This document shows positions 57,206-64,000 of a DNA stretch of 64,000 nt, piece by piece; position 1 is the stretch's first letter, and every line of letters starts with the position of its first letter. Below the pieces are notes generated by a model. It saw only the letters and a program-made list of their open reading frames with translations. It was not told the DNA's origin and did no database searches. The stretch lies in contig JBGAGV010000002.1 of NCBI GenBank assembly GCA_044226525.1, positions 434,001 through 498,000 of the forward strand, read 5' to 3'. The position numbers were made by a program, and so were the translations under genes. Source of the stretch: VFJQ01 sp044226525. GTDB lineage: Bacteria; Verrucomicrobiota; Verrucomicrobiia; Chthoniobacterales; Chthoniobacteraceae.

Positions 57206-58681
57206 ATGTCTGACGCCCCTCGAAATCGGCTGTCCGCCCCAAGGTCCTGCATCGCCATTCTCGGCGTTCCGTTCGACTGTGTCACGATGGCCGATGCCAT
57301 CGCGCTGGTGGAAGGAATGGTGCAATCACGCCGGCCGCATTTTCTCGCGACGGCAAATGTTGATTTCGTGGTGCAAGCCTTGGAAGACGACGAATTGCGC
57401 CGGATCCTTTTCGATGCGCACCTCGTGGTGTGCGATGGCACACCGCTTCTCTGGGCTTCGCGCTGGCTGGGAAATGAATTGCCGGAGCGCGTCGCGGGCT
57501 CCGATCTTGTTCCCCTGCTGCTGAAAGTCGCCGCGAAAAAAGGTCACCGCGTTTATTTCCTCGGCGGAAAACCGGAGGTGACCCAGAAGGCGGTGCAGAA
57601 CGTCACGCAGCAATATCCCGGGCTGATCGTGGCCGGCACGGATTCCCCACCCTTCTCCGCTCTGCACGACATGGATCACGAAGCGATTATCGCACGCATC
57701 CACGAAGTGAAACCGGATATGCTCTTCGTTTCCTTTGGCTGTCCGAAACAGGAAAAATGGATCGCCATGAACTATCGCAAGCTCGACGTCCCTGTGAGCA
57801 TCGGAGTCGGCGCGACGATCGATTTCCTTGCAGGTGAGATGTCGCGTGCGCCGATGTGGATGCAAAAGTCCGGTCTCGAATGGCTTTTCCGGCTGTTGCA
57901 GGAGCCGCGGCGCCTGTTCAAACGCTACGTCAAAGACATCTGGGTTTTTGGCTGGGCCATTCGGCGGCAGGTCAAGCAGCTCGGCAAACCGAAAGCGACC
58001 AGCGACGCCATTCCTTCGCGTTCGCGTGGTCCCAAGCCCGAGGCCGATACGCTGATCCTGCCCGAAAACGTGGACGCCGCCTTCGTGACCGGCCCGGACT
58101 GCGACTGGACGGTTCGGGCCGAACTGGGTGGCTACTTCTTCGCGGACTGCGGGAAGGTAAAATTTGTCGATAGCACCGGCGTTGGCAGTCTCGTCCGGCT
58201 GCAAAAGAGTCTCTGGGAAAAGGACGGCCGCCTCATTCTATTCAACATAACGGGGGCGATGGAGCGCGCGCTGGGCCTGATGAAGCTCAACTCCCTCTTC
58301 CCCACGGCGCAGAGCCTCACCACCGCGCGGGCGATGACCGCGCAGTTCGAGCGCGACCGCACGACTCCCGTCAAATGGGGCCGGCCCGGCACCGAAGCCC
58401 AAATCTGGTGGACCGGCGAAGTGACGGTGAACACCATCGATAACCTGTGGAAAAAGACCGAGGAGATTCTGCTCGCCCGGGAACAGGACGAACCTAAGGT
58501 CGTCGTGGACCTGAGCGGGGTGACTTTCATCGACAGCTCCGGACTCGGATCGATGGTCCGCATGCGCCGCACCGCGCGCCAGAGCGGCGTGGAGATTCGT
58601 TTCATTCAGCCAAGCGATGTGGTGAAACGAGTGGCACGGCTGTCACGGCTCGATGAATTCCTCTTTGGCGCCAAACAATGA
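57206..58681 (+). CDS. WecG/TagA-family (GT26) glycosyltransferase fused to two STAS domains
   Basis: Fusion protein of 491 aa. Residues about 15-235 are a GT26 glycosyltransferase: TANVDFVVQAL, the acidic CDGTPLLW, VYFLGGKPEV and the family hallmark FVSFGCPKQEKWI. GT26 enzymes transfer N-acetylmannosamine(uronate) or related sugars to a lipid-linked acceptor. After a linker (about 245-285) come two STAS domains: one with FVDSTGVGSLV (Ser323, Thr324) and one with FIDSSGLGSMV (Ser444, Ser445), both with phosphorylatable residues in the partner-switching loop. The second is closest to the stand-alone STAS protein at 39928. This suggests the enzyme's activity or location is set by serine phosphorylation. 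It overlaps the next gene by 4 bp. Confidence 0.85.
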   Translation: MSDAPRNRLSAPRSCIAILGVPFDCVTMADAIALVEGMVQSRRPHFLATANVDFVVQALEDDELRRILFDAHLVVCDGTPLLWASRWLGNELPERVAGSDLVPLLLKVAAKKGHRVYFLGGKPEVTQKAVQNVTQQYPGLIVAGTDSPPFSALHDMDHEAIIARIHEVKPDMLFVSFGCPKQEKWIAMNYRKLDVPVSIGVGATIDFLAGEMSRAPMWMQKSGLEWLFRLLQEPRRLFKRYVKDIWVFGWAIRRQVKQLGKPKATSDAIPSRSRGPKPEADTLILPENVDAAFVTGPDCDWTVRAELGGYFFADCGKVKFVDSTGVGSLVRLQKSLWEKDGRLILFNITGAMERALGLMKLNSLFPTAQSLTTARAMTAQFERDRTTPVKWGRPGTEAQIWWTGEVTVNTIDNLWKKTEEILLAREQDEPKVVVDLSGVTFIDSSGLGSMVRMRRTARQSGVEIRFIQPSDVVKRVARLSRLDEFLFGAKQ

Positions 58682-59844
58682 AGGTCGGTCTGAGCACCAG
58701 TGTCATTCAGCGCGGCAAAACCGGCATCGCTCAATACGTCTTTGCGCTCACCAAAGCTCTGCTCGACCTCCCCGATGCGCCAGACCTGACCCTTTTTGTG
58801 CTGGAAGAAGATCGTCCGCTGTTCGCATTCGCAGAGGGACGAGCCCGCTTTGAAATCGTCGAGGAACGATTTCGTCCAGCGGCCCGAAATATCGCCTGGC
58901 ATCATGCGGTGCTTCCTTCGCGCATTCAGGCATTGGAGTTGGATGTTCTGCACGTGCCCAGCTACCGGCGGCTGCTGTGGCGGCATCCCTGTGCGCTGGT
59001 CGCGACGATTCACGATCTGGCTCCTTTTCACATCTCGGGGAAATACGATTGGAAGCGGATGTTTTACGGGCGCGTAATTGTGCGCCGACTGGCTCATCGC
59101 CAGCACGAGATCATCGCGATCAGCGACAACACCGCGCGGGACATCGGCCGCTTCTTCGCGGTGCCCCCTGAGCGAATGACGGTCATTCACAACGGGCTGG
59201 ATCATGAACGCTTTTCCCTCGGCGATGCCGCTGCCGCGCGGGCGAGCATCGCAGCCAGCCATGGTCTCGACCGGCCTTTCTTTCTCTATGTCTCGCGCCT
59301 GGAACATCCGGGAAAAAACCATGTGCCACTCATCGAGGCGTTCGCACGGTTCAAAAAGGAAACCAGTTCACCATGGCTGCTGGCGCTCGGCGGAAGCGAC
59401 TGGCACGGAGCGGAAGCGATCCACGCCGCGGCGAAGAGTTCTTCCGTAGCCGACGATATTCGTTTCCTCGGATTCGTCTCCGACGAGTCGCTGCCTGCAC
59501 TCTACCGAGCGGCCAGCGCGGTCGTGTATCCATCACTCTATGAAGGCTTCGGTTTTCCTCCGATCGAGGCCATGGCTTGCGGCACGCCGGTGCTTACCAC
59601 TCATCGCGGGGCACTCGCGGAAGTGGTGCGCGACGCGGCAGTGATCGTCGATCCCGAAAGCGTCGCCGAGATGGCGTCCGGTCTCACCCAGCTCGCCACC
59701 GACGAAGGGCTGCGCACACGGCTGGTCGCCGCCGGCCACGAAAACGCCGCCCGTTTCAACTGGCGCGAGTGCGCCCGCACCACAAACGAAGTCTTTCATC
59801 GCGCCGCCTCCCGCCGCAAAATGCCCGGCGGCGCAGTCAACTAA
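58678..59844 (+). CDS. glycosyltransferase family 4 (GT-B)
   Basis: Predicted retaining glycosyltransferase of 388 aa. The N-terminal domain has KVGLSTSVIQRGKTGIAQYV with a Gly-rich acceptor loop and VATIHDLAPF; the C-terminal domain has FLYVSRLEHPGKNHVPLIEAF, LYRAASAVVYPSLYEGFGFP and PIEAMACGTPVLTT. The mannosyltransferase-like EGFGFPPIEAM holds the EX7E glutamates, so GDP-mannose is a plausible donor, which would fit the manA gene at 35176; this is an inference. It overlaps the STAS-fused enzyme by 4 bp and lies 11 bp before the ATPase gene. Confidence 0.9.
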   Translation: MKVGLSTSVIQRGKTGIAQYVFALTKALLDLPDAPDLTLFVLEEDRPLFAFAEGRARFEIVEERFRPAARNIAWHHAVLPSRIQALELDVLHVPSYRRLLWRHPCALVATIHDLAPFHISGKYDWKRMFYGRVIVRRLAHRQHEIIAISDNTARDIGRFFAVPPERMTVIHNGLDHERFSLGDAAAARASIAASHGLDRPFFLYVSRLEHPGKNHVPLIEAFARFKKETSSPWLLALGGSDWHGAEAIHAAAKSSSVADDIRFLGFVSDESLPALYRAASAVVYPSLYEGFGFPPIEAMACGTPVLTTHRGALAEVVRDAAVIVDPESVAEMASGLTQLATDEGLRTRLVAAGHENAARFNWRECARTTNEVFHRAASRRKMPGGAVN

Positions 59845-59855
59845 ACCGCAACCAC

Positions 59856-60680
59856 TTGGACCTCCTGGCCTATTGGCAACTCAAAGAGCGACCGTTTGAA
59901 ACGGTCTGGGATGCTCGTTTCTTTTTCCCCAGTCGCGCACATGATGAAGCGTTGCATCGGCTGTGTTATCTCGGCGCAGAACGTTCCATGAGCGTGGGAT
60001 TGCTCACCGGAGACATCGGCTGCGGAAAGACGCTCACCTGCGCGGTCTTTCGCGACCAACTCGACCGCCGCCGCTACCAGGTGGCCTCGTTTCCCAACTC
60101 GGGTTTTGGCATCGACGATGTCGTCGAAGGCCTGCTCGATGGTCTGCAAGTGCCGAAACCGGAGGGGCGCATCGCCGCCTGGCGAGCCCTTGAATCGGCG
60201 CTCCAGCGCCACGATTCGCTTGGGCAGCATCTCGTCGTGATCTTCGACGAAGCACAGGATTTCGACGTGAACGTGCTGCGAGAATTCAAGGCCCTGACAA
60301 ACTTGAACGGCAGCGGGCGCGCCTTACTGACGCTGGTTTTCGCCGGGCAACCGGAGTTGCAGCAGAAGATCGCTCAAGTGCCGAGCCTCGACCAACGCGT
60401 CGGGCTGCGGTTCCATCTGCGGGCGTTGGATCGAAGCGAGACCGTCGCTTATCTCGAACACCGCCTGCGCACGGCTGGTCATGCCACGGGAAAACTATTC
60501 TCCGAGGCCGCGCTCGAATACATTTTCCGCATCTCGCGCGGCATTCCCCGCGAACTCAATCGCCTCGCCAAACTCGCGATCGAACACGCGTGGGTCGCGG
60601 GCGCCAGCACCATCGGCGTAGACGCCATCGACGCGGTGGTGGCCGATCACGCGCGGCATTCCCTGGTCGGACAGCCATGA
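59856..60680 (+). CDS. ExeA-like AAA ATPase of an exopolysaccharide export locus
   Basis: ATPase of 274 aa with Walker A GDIGCGKT and Walker B VVIFDEAQD, and a sensor-like LRFHLRALDRSETVAYLEHRL (about 178-198). It resembles GspA/ExeA and the ATPase found in PEP-CTERM-type exopolysaccharide loci. The characteristic start LAYWQLKERPFETVWDARFF follows a TTG at 59856; no in-frame ATG is available nearby and no clear Shine-Dalgarno site is visible, so the start is uncertain by a few codons. No peptidoglycan-binding domain is attached. It overlaps the following export fusion gene by 4 bp and may assist that protein. Confidence 0.85.
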   Translation: MDLLAYWQLKERPFETVWDARFFFPSRAHDEALHRLCYLGAERSMSVGLLTGDIGCGKTLTCAVFRDQLDRRRYQVASFPNSGFGIDDVVEGLLDGLQVPKPEGRIAAWRALESALQRHDSLGQHLVVIFDEAQDFDVNVLREFKALTNLNGSGRALLTLVFAGQPELQQKIAQVPSLDQRVGLRFHLRALDRSETVAYLEHRLRTAGHATGKLFSEAALEYIFRISRGIPRELNRLAKLAIEHAWVAGASTIGVDAIDAVVADHARHSLVGQP

Positions 60681-63600
60681 GCACGGGTGAGGAATTCAGC
60701 TTTCGCGCGGTCAATGAAAAGCGCAGTGGCACGCCGGCCCCACCCGCTCCCTCAGCACCTGCGCCGACCGCACCAGTCACACCACCCGCGACGGCAGAAC
60801 CCGCGGCAACAGCCACGGCAGCCGCAGAACCTCCGGCGGCTTCGCCCCTGGCAAATCTGCCGTTCGATCCGTGGCGGCTCGTCGTTGCGCTCGGAAAAAA
60901 CGTGCGTTGGATCGCCGCGATCGGGATTGCCTGCGCCGCGCTGGGTTTCGGACTCGGGCTGCTGCGGTTCAAAAATCTCTACACCGCCTCCACCAGCCTG
61001 ATCCGTCAGGAAGTGCCCAACACCTTCCAGACCGGTGAGGTTGGCGAAGCGTTCAAGCCAAAGCAACTCACCGTGGGCACGCTCGTCTCGGTCATTCGAT
61101 CGCCGGGCATCATGAAAAAGGTCTCCGAGCAAGCCACGCCGCGCCTTTCGCCAGCCATGCTCGCGCTGAAACTCACGGTGACGCCCGAACGCAATACCGA
61201 TGTGGTGCGGCTCGAATACGAAGGATGGATTTCGCCGGAATCGACTGCGCAGGTGCTGAATCTGTATGCCGAGGCTGTCGTGCAAACGACCCGCGATTTG
61301 CAGGCCCAGGAGGCGACGCAGGTCAATCGCGTGCTCAAGCAGCAACTCACCACGCTCGACAACGAACTGGCCGACTCCGCCAAGTCGCTCCTCGCTTTCT
61401 CGAAAGACGCCCAGCTCATCAGCGCCGACAAGGAAACGGATGCTTACCTGCGCCAGCTCGGCGACCTGAGCCTGAAATACGAAACCGCGCGGATCGAATA
61501 CGAAACGCTCGACCTGAAGCTCAACTCGCTCGAACAGGAACTCGGGCGGCACAATCCCCTCGCCGCCAAACTTCAGCAGGCGAAAGATGAATTGAGCGCC
61601 ATGCTCGTGCGTTACACCGAGGCCAATCCCGCCGTCGCCCAGCAGCGCCAGCGCATCGAGGAAATCGAAAAGGAAGTGGCCGATGCAGCCGGCAAACCGA
61701 TCGATGAATCGCAGCTCGCCACCAGCACGGCGGGCACGAGCCTTTACCTGCAGATTGTGGAACTTCGGGCGCAGAAGGATTCACTGAAAAAGCAGATCGA
61801 ACAGTTCGCCAAGGTCCGCGACGGCGTGCAGGCCAAGCTAACCGCGCTGCCGGAAAAAAGCGTGGAGCTGGCCCGCCTGCGCGCGCGGCAGCAGTCGTTG
61901 GAAACCGCGCGCAATCTCCTCGCCAGCCGCCAGCGCGAAGCACAGCTTTTTGAGGAAGCTGCGCCAGGTTACTATCGCCTGCTCACGCCCGTATCGGTGC
62001 AGGATGTCGGCGCGCGCAGCCGATGGCCGAAGGTCTTCATCATTACGTTCGCGCTTGGCCTGCTCGGATTTGTCGGTTCGGCAGGGCTCGTGATGGCCCG
62101 CGAAGCCATCGATACCCGCATCAAGACGGCCCATGATTTTGCCCGCGCCACCGGGCTGCCCGTTATCCTGCGCATCCCCACGATTGAAGGAGACGAAGGC
62201 CGGGCGTGGGCTTTTCGTTCCTGGAAAACACTCTTCGCGCAGTTGGAAAAGACGCCAGCCGGTGGCGTTCATCTGGGCGCTCTCGCCGCCGAGATCGGCC
62301 AGGGATCTTCTACCCTTCTCTATCTGTTTGCGGGAGCGGTCGCGGAACGTGGACATCCCGTCATCGTCGTCGCCGATCGCGTCCCCGGGGCTGCGGAACT
62401 GCGCACCGCCCCCCAGACCGCCGATCTCACGACCACCTTGCGTGACGCCAACCAAATCCGGCTGAACGATGGAGAAGTGCTCTCGATGCAGACTCCCGGC
62501 ACGTGGCGCTGGACGCGCGAGACACGACAGCAGTGGCAAAGCGCCCTCGCCTCCTGGCGAGCGGTTCGTTCACTGGTTGTGCTGATCGAGCTGCCGACAT
62601 CGACCGATTCCGAAGCGCTCCTGCTCGCCGAAACCCTGCCGAACCTACTCTGGGTCGGGAGCACCACGATCGAAAACGACACGCTGCGCACGCATGTGGA
62701 AGTGCTGCGCACCACCAACGCCCGTCTCGTCGGTTCCGTCTTCAATCAGCGCGGCAGCGCTTCGTCTCCTGCCTGGCTTGCGAAATGGGGAATCGGACTG
62801 CTGCTGGCGAGCGCGCTGCCTCTCTTCGCCGCCGAGCCGACACCACCGCCGGCCCCACCCAAACTCGCCCCATGGCAGGAGCGCTACACTCTCGGCCCTG
62901 GCGATACCGTGAACCTCGCGCTCTTCGGCTTCCCGAATTACAACCGCACCGAGGTGCCGATCGGGCCGGACGGAAAGCTAAACTATCTCGAAGCACACGA
63001 AATCGAAGCATCCGGCAAGACGATCGATGAACTGCGCACCACGCTCGACCTCGAACTCGGCAAATACTACCGCGACGCGCGCACGATCGTGACGCCCGGG
63101 ATCGTGCAGAGCAAAAAATACTTCATCCTCGGTAAGGTGGTGGACAAAGGCGTGTTCACGCTCGACCGGCCCATGACGATCATCGAGGCGGTATCGAAAG
63201 CGCGCGGGCTGGAGACCGGCCTTTTCCAGCAAAACACGGTGGAGCTGGCCGATCTACCGCGCTCGTTTCTCATCCGCCGCGGACAGCGGATGCCAGTCGA
63301 TTTCGAACGTCTTTTCCAACAGGGCGATCTCTCACAGAACATTCAGATCGAACCCGACGACTACCTTTACTTCCCCTCCGCCAATGTGAACGAAGTGTAT
63401 GTGCTCGGCGCGGTCGGCTCGCCGGGCATCCAAGGATTCACTCCCAATGCCACGGTCATCAGCATGGTCACCACGCGCGGCGGATTCACGCCGAAAGCCT
63501 ACACCGATCACGTCCTCGTTGTGCGCGGCTCGCTGAGCCAGCCGAAGATGTTCGTCGTCAACGCGAGCCGCATCCTGAAAGCCAGAGAGCACGACTTCCC

Positions 63601-63766
63601 TTTGGAGCCAAAAGATATCGTCTTTATCTCGGAGCGTCCGTGGGTGCGCCCGGGTGAATTGCTCGACATTGCCATTCGCACCTTTGTGCAGGCAGCCTCC
63701 TCCGGGTGGGCGACGGGCAATATCAATCCCCTCATCACCTCTCCCATTCTCCCGATCATTCGATGA
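60677..63766 (+). CDS. fused chain-length regulator/pseudo-tyrosine-kinase/Wza-type export protein
   Basis: Unusual 1029-aa protein. Residues 1-65 are Pro/Ala-rich. A Wzz/Wzc-type region follows with membrane helices at about 79-98 and 453-475 and a long periplasmic coiled coil (about 180-430). Residues about 500-690 resemble a BY-kinase but the Walker A is GQGSST (541-546) instead of GxGKST, and the A' and B acidic motifs are lost, so it is probably inactive. A hydrophobic segment (about 700-720, ending LFAAEP) looks like an internal signal or membrane helix. From 739 on (LGPGDTVNLALFG) it is a Wza-type polysaccharide export domain with SLBB-like repeats (GKVVDKGVFTLDRPMTIIEAV, LGAVGSPGIQGF). 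It overlaps both neighbours by 4 bp. Confidence 0.82.
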   Translation: MSTGEEFSFRAVNEKRSGTPAPPAPSAPAPTAPVTPPATAEPAATATAAAEPPAASPLANLPFDPWRLVVALGKNVRWIAAIGIACAALGFGLGLLRFKNLYTASTSLIRQEVPNTFQTGEVGEAFKPKQLTVGTLVSVIRSPGIMKKVSEQATPRLSPAMLALKLTVTPERNTDVVRLEYEGWISPESTAQVLNLYAEAVVQTTRDLQAQEATQVNRVLKQQLTTLDNELADSAKSLLAFSKDAQLISADKETDAYLRQLGDLSLKYETARIEYETLDLKLNSLEQELGRHNPLAAKLQQAKDELSAMLVRYTEANPAVAQQRQRIEEIEKEVADAAGKPIDESQLATSTAGTSLYLQIVELRAQKDSLKKQIEQFAKVRDGVQAKLTALPEKSVELARLRARQQSLETARNLLASRQREAQLFEEAAPGYYRLLTPVSVQDVGARSRWPKVFIITFALGLLGFVGSAGLVMAREAIDTRIKTAHDFARATGLPVILRIPTIEGDEGRAWAFRSWKTLFAQLEKTPAGGVHLGALAAEIGQGSSTLLYLFAGAVAERGHPVIVVADRVPGAAELRTAPQTADLTTTLRDANQIRLNDGEVLSMQTPGTWRWTRETRQQWQSALASWRAVRSLVVLIELPTSTDSEALLLAETLPNLLWVGSTTIENDTLRTHVEVLRTTNARLVGSVFNQRGSASSPAWLAKWGIGLLLASALPLFAAEPTPPPAPPKLAPWQERYTLGPGDTVNLALFGFPNYNRTEVPIGPDGKLNYLEAHEIEASGKTIDELRTTLDLELGKYYRDARTIVTPGIVQSKKYFILGKVVDKGVFTLDRPMTIIEAVSKARGLETGLFQQNTVELADLPRSFLIRRGQRMPVDFERLFQQGDLSQNIQIEPDDYLYFPSANVNEVYVLGAVGSPGIQGFTPNATVISMVTTRGGFTPKAYTDHVLVVRGSLSQPKMFVVNASRILKAREHDFPLEPKDIVFISERPWVRPGELLDIAIRTFVQAASSGWATGNINPLITSPILPIIR

Positions 63767-64000
63767 AGTCGCGGCTGGCTTTCGTTTCGGTTCTTTCTTT
63801 TGCGCTCGCCGCTTGTCAGTCGAATCCGCCCGCGTTTCGCTCGCTGTCAGGAAGCCACGAAGTGGCGGCAGCGGATTTCACCAAAACGCGCACCAGTGGC
63901 AACATCAATCCGGCCTGGCGCAAGCCGCCTCAGGAGCCCTTCCGGCTCGGTCCGAGCGATACGATGGAAATCGAAGTGCTCGGCGATGGCTCGACGCGTG
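63763..64000 (+). CDS. Wza-like polysaccharide export lipoprotein (partial, cut by window end)
   Basis: The first 79 codons of a gene that continues beyond the window. The product starts with a lipoprotein signal peptide; the lipobox is LAAC with Cys18 as the acylated residue. A Ser/Thr-rich stretch follows, then the beginning of a poly-export domain (FRLGPSDTMEIEVLGDG, about 62-78). It overlaps the stop codon of the fusion gene by 4 bp. It would be a second Wza-type protein beside the C-terminal domain of the preceding gene. Confidence 0.85.
   Translation, partial: MKSRLAFVSVLSFALAACQSNPPAFRSLSGSHEVAAADFTKTRTSGNINPAWRKPPQEPFRLGPSDTMEIEVLGDGSTR

Overview
The window is about 62% GC and densely coded. 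It most likely comes from a Verrucomicrobiota bacterium, perhaps Chthoniobacterales/Spartobacteria-like. That is an inference from the GyrA quinolone-region sequence (HPHGDQAIYP), the gene combination (ComB-type phosphatase, OGG1-type glycosylase, Rex, ExbBD/TonB, nusA-infB-rbfA-nrnA-truB-ribF) and the hairpin-rich intergenic repeats; no rRNA is present to confirm it. No rRNA, tRNA, CRISPR array or insertion sequence was recognised.

Layout. (1) 0.3-5.5 kb, minus strand: rex, OGG1-like glycosylase, comB-like, tonB, exbB, exbD, def, nearly all with 3-nt gaps or 4-nt overlaps. (2) 5.6-8.3 kb: secreted LysM protein, GYF-type protein, Tat-exported metallophosphoesterase and a convergent HAD hydrolase. 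(3) 8.3-15.4 kb: an information-processing operon (nusA, infB, rbfA, nrnA-like, truB, ribF) behind a promoter and an intrinsic-terminator-like leader hairpin. (4) 15.5-23.2 kb: FHA-cyclase, RNase R, RlmH, then an ECF sigma operon encoding a putative anti-sigma protein and two secreted Pro/Arg/Gly-rich proteins, one built on a 4 x 114-bp repeat with a 9-G tract. (5) 23.2-29.9 kb, minus strand: gyrB and gyrA separated by a secreted hypothetical protein and a zeta-toxin-like pair. (6) 30-36 kb: STT3-like membrane protein, dihydrolipoamide-dehydrogenase-like enzyme, hflK-hflC and a mannose-6-phosphate isomerase.

(7) 36.2-64 kb is a large exopolysaccharide locus. It has an initiating sugar-1-P transferase, many glycosyltransferases, a Wzx-like flippase, a Wzy/ligase-like protein, an ExeA-like ATPase, a chain-length/export fusion protein and a second Wza-like lipoprotein cut by the window end. 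Regulators are threaded through it: an HPt protein, a stand-alone STAS protein, an RsbW-like kinase + GAF + PP2C phosphatase in one polypeptide, a CheY-like receiver and a 1324-aa hybrid histidine kinase.

Most notable: a WecG/TagA-family glycosyltransferase (57206-58681) carries two C-terminal STAS domains, each with a possible phospho-acceptor Ser. With the STAS protein and the kinase/phosphatase upstream, and no sigma factor in the locus, this suggests a partner-switching circuit acting on polysaccharide synthesis itself. A second architectural novelty is a single protein joining a Wzz/Wzc-type chain-length regulator, a degenerate tyrosine-kinase domain and a Wza-type export domain (60677-63766). 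All family assignments are by eye from motifs; no database searches were run.
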